Source: Pseudomonas serbica (GTDB taxonomy: Bacteria; Pseudomonadota; Gammaproteobacteria; Pseudomonadales; Pseudomonadaceae). Taken from it: 64,000 nt of DNA. Location of the stretch: contig NZ_JAQIYM010000008.1 in NCBI RefSeq assembly GCF_028823535.1, forward strand, positions 1-64,000, given 5' to 3'. Each line of letters starts with the position of its first letter. Position 1 is the first letter of the stretch. Positions 9,164 through 17,344 of the stretch are shown here, piece after piece. Position numbers and translations under genes: made by a program. The notes under the pieces are model-generated. The model did not search any database. It saw only the letters and a program-made list of their open reading frames with translations, and was not told where the DNA came from.

Positions 9164-10255
9164 ATGGTGCCCATGCCGCTGTCAGAGAAGGCCTTGTCCC
9201 GCGGGTTGCTAGATATCTTTATCCGCGCCGGGCTGATTGTCGTGCTGGTGCTGTTCTGCTTTGAGATTTTCCGTCCGTTTCGCGACCTGATGCTGTGGTC
9301 GATCATCCTGGCCATCACCCTCTACCCTTTGCAGCAGAAGCTCAGGGGGCCGATGGGAGAAAAGGACGGGCGCATTGCGACGCTGATCGTGCTGGTGGCC
9401 ATCGCCATCCTCATGGTGCCGATCTATCTGTTGGGCACCTCGATAGCCGACTCGGTCGAAAACGCCATGACCGTGGTTCGCGACGAAGGCATCCGCATTC
9501 CGCCCCCGGCTGATTCCGTCGCTACCTGGCCCCTGGTAGGTAAACAGGTGTCGGCGCTGTGGACGCAAGCGGCCACCGACCTTCCCGGCCTGACGGCCAA
9601 GTACATACCGCAAATCAAGGACGCCAGCCTGATGATGCTGGGCAAGGTGGCCGGCGTCGGCATGGGTTTGTTGATGTTCATTGTCGCGCTGATCATTGCC
9701 GGGATCTTCATGGCCTATGGCGAAGCGGGTAGCCGCGCCTCGGTGCAGATCGCCTCGCGGATCAGTGGACCGGAGAAAGGCCCCCAGGTCGCCGCCCTGT
9801 GTACCGCCACCATCCGTGCCGTGGCGCTCGGGGTGGTCGGCATCGCGTTCATCCAGATGCTGCTGGTGGGCCTCGGGTTCGTGTTCAAGGGTGTTCCCGG
9901 TGCCGGGTTGCTGGCCTTGGCGGTGCTGCTGCTGGGCATCATGCAGTTGCCGGCAACCTTGATAACCGTGCCGGTCATTGCCTATGTCATGGCTACCGAA
10001 GGGCCCAACACCGTGACCATCATCTTCTCCATCTATGTCTTCGTCGCGGGCCTGGTGGACAACGTGCTCAAGCCATTGCTGCTGGGGCGCGGGGTCGATG
10101 TGCCGATGCCGGTGGTATTGATCGGTGCCTTGGGCGGCATGGTCACTGGCGGCATTCTTGGCTTGTTCATTGGCCCGGTGGTGCTGGCGGTGGGGTATCA
10201 GTTGTTCTGGCAGTGGGTGCAGGACCCGCCGCCCGTGGCGCAAGAACGGCTGTAA
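9164..10255 (+). CDS. AI-2E family transporter (UPF0118 membrane protein)
   Basis: A 363-residue polytopic protein with about eight hydrophobic segments and a hydrophilic loop at about residues 95-160. The C-terminal FVAGLVDNVLKPLLLGRGV followed by IGALGGMVTGGILGLFIGPV is the family signature. Members have been linked to autoinducer-2 export, Na+/H+ antiport and general efflux, so the label does not prove an AI-2 role. The start is ATG 9164, with AGGAG 7 nt upstream; an earlier in-frame start at 9098 is poorer. It is probably a single-gene unit, convergent with the hypothetical gene at 10300. Confidence 0.88.
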   Translation: MVPMPLSEKALSRGLLDIFIRAGLIVVLVLFCFEIFRPFRDLMLWSIILAITLYPLQQKLRGPMGEKDGRIATLIVLVAIAILMVPIYLLGTSIADSVENAMTVVRDEGIRIPPPADSVATWPLVGKQVSALWTQAATDLPGLTAKYIPQIKDASLMMLGKVAGVGMGLLMFIVALIIAGIFMAYGEAGSRASVQIASRISGPEKGPQVAALCTATIRAVALGVVGIAFIQMLLVGLGFVFKGVPGAGLLALAVLLLGIMQLPATLITVPVIAYVMATEGPNTVTIIFSIYVFVAGLVDNVLKPLLLGRGVDVPMPVVLIGALGGMVTGGILGLFIGPVVLAVGYQLFWQWVQDPPPVAQERL

Positions 10256-10263
10256 AGAGGATC

Positions 10264-10301
10264 GAACAGGGACCGGCGCACCATCGGCCGGTTCCTCGTT
10301 C
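10264..10301. terminator. Bidirectional hairpin between convergent genes
   Basis: GAAC..GACCGGC pairs with GCCGGT..GTTC around a 9-nt loop in the 44-nt gap between the AI-2E transporter gene and the leftward hypothetical gene. No U-tract follows on either strand, so termination strength is uncertain. Confidence 0.45.
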
Positions 10302-10884
10302 AGAATCCGAGGTAACAGCAGTAGATCAGGGCCAGTGCGGCGGCGACACCAAAGGCGCCCAGCGCCTTGATGGTCAACGGATGCGTGGACACGGGGTTGA
10401 TCATGCGCTGCAGGCGGGGGTCGGAACAGGCCACCGGTTGATAGCGTCCGCGCATGATTGCCAGGTAGGTGTAGCGCAACCCGATCAACAGGAACAGGCT
10501 CGCCAGGCTGAGGAGCAGGGTGGCAAAGGTCGTCGGTCCGGCCACCGCATTCCCGTGCTCATCTTCGCAGGCCGCGCTGTCGACTTGCGCGACGCTGATT
10601 TGCCCATGATCGGTCGAAGGCCGTGCGCCTTCATTGAGCAGTTTGGCCTGTTGCACCAGGTCCAGGGTCTGATATTGCCAAAGTGTGTTTGATCCTTCCC
10701 GGCAATAGGTGAACGTCCCGGGGCTGGAGGCGGCGACGATGCACGCGTCGTCGATCCCACGCTTTTTAAGGGTTTCCATGGCTGATCTACTGAAGTCCAG
10801 GTCGAGCACAGGAGAAATCCCTGTGGCTGACACCGCGCCCGAGACCAGCAGACTCCCCACAACACCGATAGTTGAAGTTTTCAA
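10300..10884 (-). CDS. Hypothetical membrane protein with signal peptide
   Basis: A 194-residue protein of no family I recognise. An N-terminal signal (SLLVSGAVSATG) is followed by an extracytoplasmic segment with cysteines near residues 48, 61 and 106. Two transmembrane helices lie near residues 117-140 and 170-190, and the C-terminus YCCYLGF is hydrophobic. The reading appears to begin at TTG 10884, with AGGAAA about 9 nt upstream; an internal ATG (near codon 36) is possible but would lose the signal peptide. It stands alone between a convergent transporter and the next leftward gene about 130 nt upstream. Confidence 0.6.
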   Translation of the reverse strand: MKTSTIGVVGSLLVSGAVSATGISPVLDLDFSRSAMETLKKRGIDDACIVAASSPGTFTYCREGSNTLWQYQTLDLVQQAKLLNEGARPSTDHGQISVAQVDSAACEDEHGNAVAGPTTFATLLLSLASLFLLIGLRYTYLAIMRGRYQPVACSDPRLQRMINPVSTHPLTIKALGAFGVAAALALIYCCYLGF

Positions 10885-11016
10885 GGCTGGATTTCCTGGT
10901 TTTTATTGGCTTTTTTGTCAGGGACGCGGAGCTTGGATGAACCTGCCAGTAGTGGAGTCTAGAACGCGTTAGTCACTTTGATAAGCATGCGCATTTAAAA
11001 AATTGACCTGGCCAAG

Positions 11017-11460
11017 TTATTCGCAGTCATCGGCAACGGCTTTCTCGGCACGCTGGATTTCCTGCTTCATGTCGGTGGTGATGCGCTGCTCCTTGCGTTC
11101 CTGGCCGAGGAACTTCTGCTCGCCCCGGGACTTGACCTCGGCATCTTCAGCATGGATCTGTTTTTCGATGGCGGCAGAATGCTGATCGATCACCGCATCG
11201 ACCTCGGCTACGTTTTTCGCAGTATCCAACGCCTGCACCAGTTTGCCCGCTTCGGCCTTTTCGGCTTCGGCGTAGGCCTCGACCGACATCCCGGCAGCCA
11301 GTGCCCGGGCCTGAACTTCCAGGTCCTTGAGGTGCTGGCGCGCTAATGTACAGACCGCTTCCTGGCGCTGGCTCTGGAGCTCTTTCCAGGTGATCAATCC
11401 ATAGACAGCGGTACCGATGACGACAATGGTTACAGCGACCCCCAGTAGCTTGGCTTTCAC
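11017..11460 (-). CDS. Small membrane-anchored coiled-coil protein, hypothetical
   Basis: A 147-residue protein of unknown function. GTG 11460 is chosen because a GAGGGG box lies about 8 nt upstream and the protein then starts directly with an N-terminal membrane anchor (KAKLLGVAVTIVVIGTAVYGL truncated at residue about 22). The rest is charged, Ala/Glu/Lys-rich and helical (AEAEKAEAGKLVQALDTA, EIQRAEKAVADDCE), suggesting a coiled coil outside the membrane. The frame stays open upstream into the diguanylate cyclase gene, but without a site, so that extension is rejected. The two genes are about 140 nt apart on the same strand. Confidence 0.6.
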   Translation of the reverse strand: MKAKLLGVAVTIVVIGTAVYGLITWKELQSQRQEAVCTLARQHLKDLEVQARALAAGMSVEAYAEAEKAEAGKLVQALDTAKNVAEVDAVIDQHSAAIEKQIHAEDAEVKSRGEQKFLGQERKEQRITTDMKQEIQRAEKAVADDCE

Positions 11461-11546
11461 ATTCCATCCCCTCAAGTGGCCAGCGAAACAGCCTTTGGCA
11501 TGATTCCCGAATCCATTCGGGGGAATGAAAAGCGTAGCAGACTGGG

Positions 11547-11562
11547 TGGCACTCCAGTGCCA
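11547..11562. repeat. Perfect 7-bp hairpin after the diguanylate cyclase gene
   Basis: TGGCACT-cc-AGTGCCA lies about 40 nt beyond the stop of the leftward diguanylate cyclase gene. A second, bulged hairpin (ATTCCCGAA with TTCGGGGGAAT) sits at 11503-11526. Neither has a U-tract. They may form the 3' end of the cyclase mRNA. Confidence 0.4.
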
Positions 11563-11602
11563 TCTGGTTAGCAAGAAAGGCTTTGCAGGACAAAGTTCGC
11601 GC

Positions 11603-13183
11603 TCACGCGCGGTTACTTTCGCTTGACTGGTTGGCGGCGCACCAGCGGTTTCGTCCTTGTCGTTTCGCCGCATAAAGCAGGACGTCAGCGGCTTTGATCA
11701 AGGTGGCCGGTGTCACGTCATCGACGCTCGGCCGGCTGGTGGTGATACCCGCACTGGCCGTGACCCTGCCCAAGGGATGGGCGCGGTGCTCGATGTCCAT
11801 TGATCGAATGGCTTGCAGAATTTCTTCAGCGACCTGTGCTGCGCCTGCACCATCGGTATTGGGGAGCAGCACCGTGAATTCCTCGCCACCGTACCTGACG
11901 GCCAGGTCGCCGGGTCTTTTGACCGCCTGCCGGATCGCTGCGCCTACTGCGCCCAGGCAGTCATCGCCGGCGGCGTGGCCATAGCTGTCGTTGTAGCGTT
12001 TGAAGAAATCGACATCGAGCATGATCAGCGACAGCGCAGATCCCTGGCGTGCAGCGAGACGAATCTCTTCCAGCAGCGCAGTATCCAGGCGTCGACGATT
12101 GCCCAGGCCGGTCAGGCTGTCGGTCAGCGCCATGTCGCGCATGGACTGGTGAGCGTGACGCAGCTTTCTCTCCGTCACCATTCTCTGGCGCAATTGAGTC
12201 AGCACGATGAGCCCGAACACCGCAAGCACACCAATCAGCACCACCAGCACCCACCCTGTCTTGAGCAGGTCACGGCGCCAGGGGGCGATGATGGACTCAC
12301 GGGAAAGTCCGGCTTCAACCACAAGCGGGTAGGTGGTCAAGGCCCGATAGCCGTACAGGCGCTCGGTGTCGTCCACGACGGCCTTGACCTCGGCGATGCC
12401 CTGGTTGGCGTTGGGTAGATAGCGCTTGAAAATCTCGCTGTCTGCCAGGCTCTTGCCGACCACCGATTCAATGAAAGGACGCCGCACCAGGATGGTTCCG
12501 CTGCGCGTGGCCAGCACCAGGGCGCCCTTGTCATCGATCTTGAAGTCGCCGTAATAGTCGACGAAGTAGCTGACCTTGATGGTTCCCAGCAGCACGCCGG
12601 CGAAGGTGCCATCCGGATTATCCAGGCGCCGGGAGATAGGGATGATCAGGTCGTTGGTGGATCTACTGGTAACCACTTCGCCGATGCGCACGTTTTTATC
12701 CTCGTGCGTGCGGTGATATTGGAAGTAATCGCGGTCGGCGTTATTCACGGGCTCTGGCGTGGCGTCCTTGTCCGTGACTATCCATTGCCCGTCAGGGCCG
12801 TAGATGAACAGGCCGTGCAGCTGCGGCATGATTTTCGATTGCTGGATTAGCAGTTTGTGAATACGCGGGACGTCGATGTTCTGCAGCCCGTCGCCTTCGA
12901 CCCGCTCCCCAAGTGCGGCAGTCAGTACATCCACTTGCCGAATGGCATCCTCGGCGTGCTGCGCCGTGGCTCGCGCCAGGTTGGTCACGGAGTCGCGGGC
13001 TGAGGCGAAGGCAGCCCGATAGTCACGCCACGTCCGCCAACCCTCGACCGCGAGAAACGCCAGGATCACCACCAGCATGAAGCTCACGGTGAGTCGGAAG
13101 ACCGCTCCAGCTCGCAGCGTTTTCGCAGGGACGGTTTCAATGTCGCCATCGACCATGGGCGGTGGCGGCTTGCGTCCGGGCAT
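11603..13183 (-). CDS. Membrane diguanylate cyclase with periplasmic dCACHE-type sensor
   Basis: A 526-residue protein that would make cyclic di-GMP. A transmembrane helix at about residues 27-47 precedes a roughly 250-residue periplasmic sensor of dCACHE type (YGPDGQWIVTDKD, NADRDYFQYHRTH). A second helix follows at about residues 310-335 and a GGDEF domain at about 360-520. The active-site motif is RYGGEEF, and RPGD five residues before it is a canonical RxxD inhibitory site, so product feedback inhibition is expected. ATG 13183 has AAGGAG about 7 nt upstream. Periplasmic ligands of dCACHE domains are commonly amino acids or carboxylates; the one here is unknown. A tiny membrane-peptide gene lies 30 nt upstream. 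Confidence 0.92.
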   Translation of the reverse strand: MPGRKPPPPMVDGDIETVPAKTLRAGAVFRLTVSFMLVVILAFLAVEGWRTWRDYRAAFASARDSVTNLARATAQHAEDAIRQVDVLTAALGERVEGDGLQNIDVPRIHKLLIQQSKIMPQLHGLFIYGPDGQWIVTDKDATPEPVNNADRDYFQYHRTHEDKNVRIGEVVTSRSTNDLIIPISRRLDNPDGTFAGVLLGTIKVSYFVDYYGDFKIDDKGALVLATRSGTILVRRPFIESVVGKSLADSEIFKRYLPNANQGIAEVKAVVDDTERLYGYRALTTYPLVVEAGLSRESIIAPWRRDLLKTGWVLVVLIGVLAVFGLIVLTQLRQRMVTERKLRHAHQSMRDMALTDSLTGLGNRRRLDTALLEEIRLAARQGSALSLIMLDVDFFKRYNDSYGHAAGDDCLGAVGAAIRQAVKRPGDLAVRYGGEEFTVLLPNTDGAGAAQVAEEILQAIRSMDIEHRAHPLGRVTASAGITTSRPSVDDVTPATLIKAADVLLYAAKRQGRNRWCAANQSSESNRA

Positions 13184-13212
13184 CAACAACTCCTTGTGCC
13201 AGCTATCCTGCG

Positions 13213-13287
13213 CTATACAAGACCGACGAATGACAGGATAACCAGGACGATCACGACGGCACCAACGATGTAGATGATATTGTTCAT
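13213..13287 (-). CDS. 24-residue hydrophobic membrane peptide
   Basis: A very short reading frame beginning MNNIIYIVGAVVIVL and ending in GLV-stop. Almost all residues are aliphatic, giving one transmembrane helix with a short polar start. An excellent AGAGGTGAT ribosome-binding site sits 6 nt before ATG 13287. I recall near-identical tiny peptides being common in Pseudomonas genomes, usually unannotated; this was not checked. It lies between a small K+-type channel gene and the diguanylate cyclase gene on the same strand. Function unknown: regulatory membrane peptide or toxin-like peptide are possibilities. Confidence 0.6.
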   Translation of the reverse strand: MNNIIYIVGAVVIVLVILSFVGLV

Positions 13288-13356
13288 GACGATCACCTCT
13301 GTATCTCAAGGGTTTGCGACACCAGGGTGTCTAGTACAAGTGACCCTGCAGTCGCT

Positions 13357-13371
13357 CTTGCGTTCCGCAAG
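13357..13371 (-). terminator. Short hairpin after the channel gene
   Basis: CTTGCG-ttc-CGCAAG, a perfect 6-bp stem just beyond the stop of the leftward channel gene and before the membrane-peptide gene. A weaker GACACC/GGTGTC hairpin lies at 13318-13331. There is no U-tract. It could separate the two units. Confidence 0.35.
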
Positions 13372-13380
13372 CCGGTACCA

Positions 13381-13818
13381 TCAGGCCTCGCGATCGTCAT
13401 GGATGTGCGTCTGGGTTCGTTGGTAGATGTGGTTGACCATCGCGAAGAAGAGGCCCGTCGATAACCCGCACATGAGGATGCCGGTCAGGCCTTCGATTGG
13501 CGCGAGCAATCGCCATGGCGTTGCCAGCACCACCTCGCCATAGCCAATCGTTGCGTAGGTGACTGCCGAGAAGTAGAGCGCCGTTTCGAGATCGGGCAGA
13601 CATTGCTGCCACAGGTAAAACGCTGCCCAGAACGAAATTTCCACCAGGTGGAGCAAGATCAGGTAAACCGCCACCCAGGCCAACCTCCAACTGATGGCCC
13701 AGAGTCGCGTCGCAGACTTCCTGCGATGCAGAACCCTGAGCATCAGCGCGATACCGACGGCATGTACGATCACAGTACCGGCCGCCAGTCCCCAAGCGAA
13801 AAGGATATTTGAAGGCAT
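13381..13818 (-). CDS. Two-TM potassium-channel-like protein (Ion_trans_2)
   Basis: A 145-residue membrane protein with the K+ selectivity-filter sequence TYATIGYGEV near residue 90. Hydrophobic helices flank the filter, and one or two more precede it (about residues 5-28, 45-70, 105-130). This is the compact bacterial ion-channel layout with no cytoplasmic gating domain. Ion selectivity for K+ is inferred from GYG. ATG 13818 follows GGAGGA by 6 nt; the longer frame to 13968 has no site and runs into intergenic sequence. Confidence 0.85.
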   Translation of the reverse strand: MPSNILFAWGLAAGTVIVHAVGIALMLRVLHRRKSATRLWAISWRLAWVAVYLILLHLVEISFWAAFYLWQQCLPDLETALYFSAVTYATIGYGEVVLATPWRLLAPIEGLTGILMCGLSTGLFFAMVNHIYQRTQTHIHDDREA

Positions 13819-13945
13819 CGGTGTTCCTCCGTCCAGATCGACCAGGCACCCGAGAGATGCAGCGCAGGGGGTGCCGCTTGACTCTAGTCGATGGACGGCA
13901 AGGCCACCAGCATGTCTCTTCGCACCTCGCGGATATCCAAAAAAT

Positions 13946-14296
13946 TCATCCCCTTGCGGCGCAGACAATCACTTCGACCAACAACGCCTTATCCGCCAGT
14001 TTCGCCTCGCCACAGGCTCGGGCGGGTGCATGTCCCGCTGGTACCCAGGCGTCCCATACGGCGTTCATCGCTGCGAAATCGGCCATGTCGGCGAGCCAGA
14101 TGGTGACCTGCAATAGCTGTTCCCGGGATGAACCGGCTTGCTCGAGCAAGGCATCGACCCGTGCCAGCGCATCGCGGGTTTGCTCGGCAACATTGTGATG
14201 GGGTTCGCCCACTTGCCCGGCCAGGTAAACGGTATTGCCGTGGATAACGACCTGGCTCATGCGTGGGTTGGTCTGTTGGCGCTCGATGGTTTGCAT
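13946..14296 (-). CDS. RidA/YjgF-family protein
   Basis: A 116-residue Rid-family protein with VVIHGNTVYLAGQVG near residue 16, VTIWLADMADFAAMN near 64 and KALLVEVIVCAA at the end. The Arg that binds the substrate carboxylate in RidA proper (about residue 105) is not at the usual place; ACGEAKLADKALLVEV is seen instead, so it belongs to a divergent Rid subgroup. Rid proteins hydrolyse reactive enamine/imine products of amino-acid oxidation to keto acids. Lying just downstream of a DadA-like FAD enzyme gene, it probably handles that enzyme's imine product. The arrangement resembles the Pseudomonas dgu locus for D-glutamate. Confidence 0.88.
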   Translation of the reverse strand: MQTIERQQTNPRMSQVVIHGNTVYLAGQVGEPHHNVAEQTRDALARVDALLEQAGSSREQLLQVTIWLADMADFAAMNAVWDAWVPAGHAPARACGEAKLADKALLVEVIVCAARG

Positions 14297-14324
14297 CCAT
14301 TGTTCTCCTGTGGATAGGCGTTGC

Positions 14325-15569
14325 TCAGAAGCGTTGAACGGAAAAACTGCCCAGCCATTGGGGCACCTTGCCGGCGATGCAGTCGGCGACCAACTGGCCG
14401 GTGGCCCCGGCCAGCGTCAAGCCCAGGTGCTGATGGCCGAAGGCGTAGATCATTCGCGGCTCGTTTGGCGACGGGCCAATGACCGGCAGCGAATCTGGCA
14501 GGGAAGGGCGAAAGCCCAGCCATTTGCGCGCCACCGGTTGCGTCAGGCCCATGACCCGGCGTACGTGTCGCTCCAGGTACTCGAAACGCCGCGGGTTGGC
14601 CGGGTCCGAGATAGAACCCAGCTCCACCGTGCCCGCCACCCGTAGACGCCCCGCCATCGGCGTCATGTAGAACGCGCTTTCGACCGGGCAGCACGGGCGG
14701 TTGAGCAGGGTGTCCTGCAGGTCGAATTCGAGGTGATAGCCGCGTTCGGTATCCAGCGGAATGTGATCGCCCACCTGCCGGGCCAACGCCGCAGACCAGG
14801 CGCCGCCGCACAGCACGACTCGGTCGGCGCGCCAGGCTTTACCTTCGGCGCTGCTCAGGTACAAGCCATCGCTTTTTCGTTGCACGCCCGTGATGGTCGC
14901 CTGATGCAATGCGCCTTCGCCAACCAGCGGGGCTGCCAGCGCTTCGATGAAGGCCCGCGGGTCATCCATGTGCGACGAGTCGGGAAACAGGATGCCGGCC
15001 ACCGCCTTGTCCGCCAGGGCCGGTTCCAGTTGTTCGATGTCCGCTGTAGTCAGCACCTGCTGGGCAATGCCTATCGAGCGGCGCAATTGGATGGCCGCCT
15101 GGGCGCTGGCGAAACCTTGCGCGGTGCCGTAGGCATAGAGGCAGCCGTTATGGCGCAGATGCTCCTTGGCCTGCGGGCAGTCGGCCAGCAGCGGCGCATA
15201 ACCGCTGTAAGTGTGTTCGAGGATTGCGCGCAGTGCCTGGGTATTGGCTTCGCAACGCGAGGCGCGACATTCATTGAGAAACCGCAACAGCCATGGCATC
15301 AGCTGGGGAAGACGTGCCCAATTGATGACGAAGGGCGATTCCTTCGAAAACAGCAGCGAGGGAATGGCCTTCAACAACGCCGGCTGGGCGATCGGCATGA
15401 CGCCGTAGGGTGCCAGGGTGCCGGCATTGCCATAAGACGCGCCGCTGGCAATGGCGTCGCGCTCCAGCAGCGCCACCTGGTAACCCTGGCGGCGTAGCCA
15501 GAGCGCAGTGGCGACCCCGACCACCCCGGCGCCGATAACGGCGATTTCACAATGAACTGGCTGTGTCAT
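14325..15569 (-). CDS. FAD-dependent D-amino-acid dehydrogenase/oxidase (DadA-like)
   Basis: A 414-residue DAO-family flavoprotein. The dinucleotide-binding motif IAVIGAGVVGVATALWLRR is near residue 9 and ends with LLERD, and ASGASYGNAG, which contacts FAD, is near residue 42. The C-terminal GFRPSLPDSLPVIGPS and GHQHLGLTLAGATGQL are typical of DadA and related enzymes. It would oxidise a D-amino acid or cyclic amine to the imine, passing electrons to the respiratory chain. ATG 15569 lies directly after the MocR gene stop with a GAGG in the overlap region. MocR, this gene and the Rid gene form one leftward operon. Confidence 0.9.
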   Translation of the reverse strand: MTQPVHCEIAVIGAGVVGVATALWLRRQGYQVALLERDAIASGASYGNAGTLAPYGVMPIAQPALLKAIPSLLFSKESPFVINWARLPQLMPWLLRFLNECRASRCEANTQALRAILEHTYSGYAPLLADCPQAKEHLRHNGCLYAYGTAQGFASAQAAIQLRRSIGIAQQVLTTADIEQLEPALADKAVAGILFPDSSHMDDPRAFIEALAAPLVGEGALHQATITGVQRKSDGLYLSSAEGKAWRADRVVLCGGAWSAALARQVGDHIPLDTERGYHLEFDLQDTLLNRPCCPVESAFYMTPMAGRLRVAGTVELGSISDPANPRRFEYLERHVRRVMGLTQPVARKWLGFRPSLPDSLPVIGPSPNEPRMIYAFGHQHLGLTLAGATGQLVADCIAGKVPQWLGSFSVQRF

Positions 15570-15573
15570 GTCC

Positions 15574-16992
15574 TCAGATCCGGTTGTGCATGTGGAGATG
15601 ACCCTGGCGTGCCAATTGACTGATGACACTCAGGGCTTTGATCAGCTGCTCCCGTGACAGGGCCGCCGAGATGTTGATGCGCACCGCTTGCGGCGAAAGC
15701 TCCGGGCGCAAGGTAAAGGCGCCACCGGCGAGCAGGACCACGCCGCGGTCCTGGCAGAGACGGGCGAAGCGCGAGCCTGTCCAGGGTTCGGGCAATACCA
15801 GCCAGGCATGGGTGCCGGTGGCGCTGTGCTGGAACTCCAGGCCCTCAAGGTGAGTGGCGAGCAAAGCCTGGCGAATGCGCAGCTCTTCGCGCTGCTCCGC
15901 GACCAGTTGCTCGGCATCGCCGTCTTCGATCAACCGTGCGGCGATCAGCGCGGTCAGCGGCGAGGTGCTCCAGCAGTCGATGCGCTGCATGGCGGCGATG
16001 TCCTGCACCAGTGGCGGCGGTGCCATGACAAAGCCCATGCGCAGGCCCGGTGCGATGCACTTGGACAGGGCGCAAATGTAGATCGTGCGCTCTGGCATCA
16101 AGGCTACGAGCGGCGGCGGAGACTGATCCAGCAGCGGGCGATACACGTCGTCCTCGATCACCAGCAGATCGGTTTCGCGAATGACGCTCGCCAGTTGCGC
16201 ACGTCGTTCTGCGTCCAGGGTGATGGCGGTCGGGTTGTGAATCGACGGCACCAGAAACAACAGCCGCGGTTGATGTTCGGCGCAGGCCTGGCGCAGCGCG
16301 TCGGGAGACATCCCGCGTTCGTCGGCGTCAACCCCGACCAGGATCAGCCCCAGCGAACGGCAGAGGGCATTGATGCCTTGATAGGTCACGCTGTCGGCCA
16401 ACACGGTATCGCCGCTGTTGGTGAGGCTGCGCAATGTACTGGCGATGCCGTGCTGTGCGCCTTCGACGATCAGCATCTGCGAGGCCTGGGCCTCGACGCC
16501 GGTGTGACGCAGCCATTGCGCCGCCGCCTCCCGGGCCCACAGCGGACCTTCGGAAGGATGGTAGTCCTTCATGTCGCCAAAGCGCGGGTCGCTGGCCAGG
16601 CGCGGAAGCAACTGGGCCAGGACCCGGTTGAAGCCGTCGGTGGCCGGGCGATTGACGCTCAGGTCGACCGTGCCCGGGGTATTGCTCGGTGCCGACTGAA
16701 ACTGCGTGGCCGGATGCCGCGGTTGCGCGACCTGGGTTCCGCGTCCCGGGCGACTCTCCACCAGGCCCTTTTGCTGCAGCACCGCCATGGCCTTGGTTAC
16801 CGTGGTGATGTTCACCCCCAGGGCACTGGCAAAGTCGCGATGGGGCGGCAGGCGTTCGCCGGGTTTGAGCTTGCCATTGGCAATCGCATCAGCCAGCGAA
16901 TCAGCCAGTTGCGCATAGAGGGTTTCGGCCTTGTCACGCTGCAATGCGGCACTGGCCTTCAGTTCATCCAGCAATTGTTCGAATTGACTCAT
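15574..16992 (-). CDS. MocR-type transcriptional regulator (GntR DNA-binding domain fused to aminotransferase fold)
   Basis: A 472-residue regulator. The winged helix of GntR type spans about residues 20-90 (GKLKPGERLPPHRDFASALGV is the recognition region; shown only to 21 by its ends GKLKPGE and FASALGV). A fold-type I aminotransferase domain of about 350 residues follows, with VIEDDVYRPL near residue 285 and the PLP lysine in ALSKCIAPGLRMG near 318. MocR proteins use the fused domain to sense PLP or amino-acid substrates. It is first gene of the leftward D-amino-acid operon and faces a rightward permease/ABC operon, so it likely controls both through the repeats at 17008-17115. Confidence 0.93.
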   Translation of the reverse strand: MSQFEQLLDELKASAALQRDKAETLYAQLADSLADAIANGKLKPGERLPPHRDFASALGVNITTVTKAMAVLQQKGLVESRPGRGTQVAQPRHPATQFQSAPSNTPGTVDLSVNRPATDGFNRVLAQLLPRLASDPRFGDMKDYHPSEGPLWAREAAAQWLRHTGVEAQASQMLIVEGAQHGIASTLRSLTNSGDTVLADSVTYQGINALCRSLGLILVGVDADERGMSPDALRQACAEHQPRLLFLVPSIHNPTAITLDAERRAQLASVIRETDLLVIEDDVYRPLLDQSPPPLVALMPERTIYICALSKCIAPGLRMGFVMAPPPLVQDIAAMQRIDCWSTSPLTALIAARLIEDGDAEQLVAEQREELRIRQALLATHLEGLEFQHSATGTHAWLVLPEPWTGSRFARLCQDRGVVLLAGGAFTLRPELSPQAVRINISAALSREQLIKALSVISQLARQGHLHMHNRI

Positions 16993-17007
16993 GGTGCTTT
17001 ATCCCTG

Positions 17008-17115
17008 TTGTCATGCTTGTAGCAAGACAATGAGCAGATTTGTATTGCTTTTTATCCGATACAAGGCCCATTGACAAGCTATAAATCCGTGATTAGTGTG
17101 TGAGTTGTAATGCTT
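17008..17115. promoter_or_regulatory. Three phased TTGTNNTGCTT repeats, probable MocR operator
   Basis: TTGTCATGCTT at 17008-17018, TTGTATTGCTT at 17040-17050 and TTGTAATGCTT at 17105-17115, all in the same orientation. Start-to-start distances are 32 and 65 bp, close to three and six helical turns, so the copies face the same side of the DNA. The middle copy is half of an inverted repeat TTGTAT-N13-ATACAA (17040-17064). MocR/GabR-type regulators are known to bind direct repeats between divergent promoters, which fits the position here. Confidence 0.6.
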
Positions 17116-17170
17116 GTCATGCAACACAATAAGAAAATGGCTGCCATGCTCAGCCCTGAAGGTAATGCAC

Positions 17171-17344
17171 ATGACTAATCAGACGATCCAGCCAGGCTCA
17201 GCCCTGGCAACTCGACACCAGCGACCCTTGCGCCTGGCCACGGGCGGCACAGAGTATCCGGTGAGTTGTACCCCTCGCGCAAAGTCTTCGATGAAATTAT
17301 CCGGTCGATCGACCTTATCCAACGCCGCGGAGGCCATCCGATGA
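17171..17344 (+). CDS. Possible 57-residue upstream peptide overlapping the permease start
   Basis: A frame starting at ATG 17171 (AAGG box 8 nt upstream) and ending with a TGA that overlaps the ATG of the permease gene (ATGA). The product begins MTNQTIQPGSALATRHQ and is polar, with no family I recognise. Proper initiation signals and the overlap would allow translational coupling to the permease, but it may also be chance in a GC-rich leader. Offered as a weak call. Confidence 0.3.
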   Translation: MTNQTIQPGSALATRHQRPLRLATGGTEYPVSCTPRAKSSMKLSGRSTLSNAAEAIR

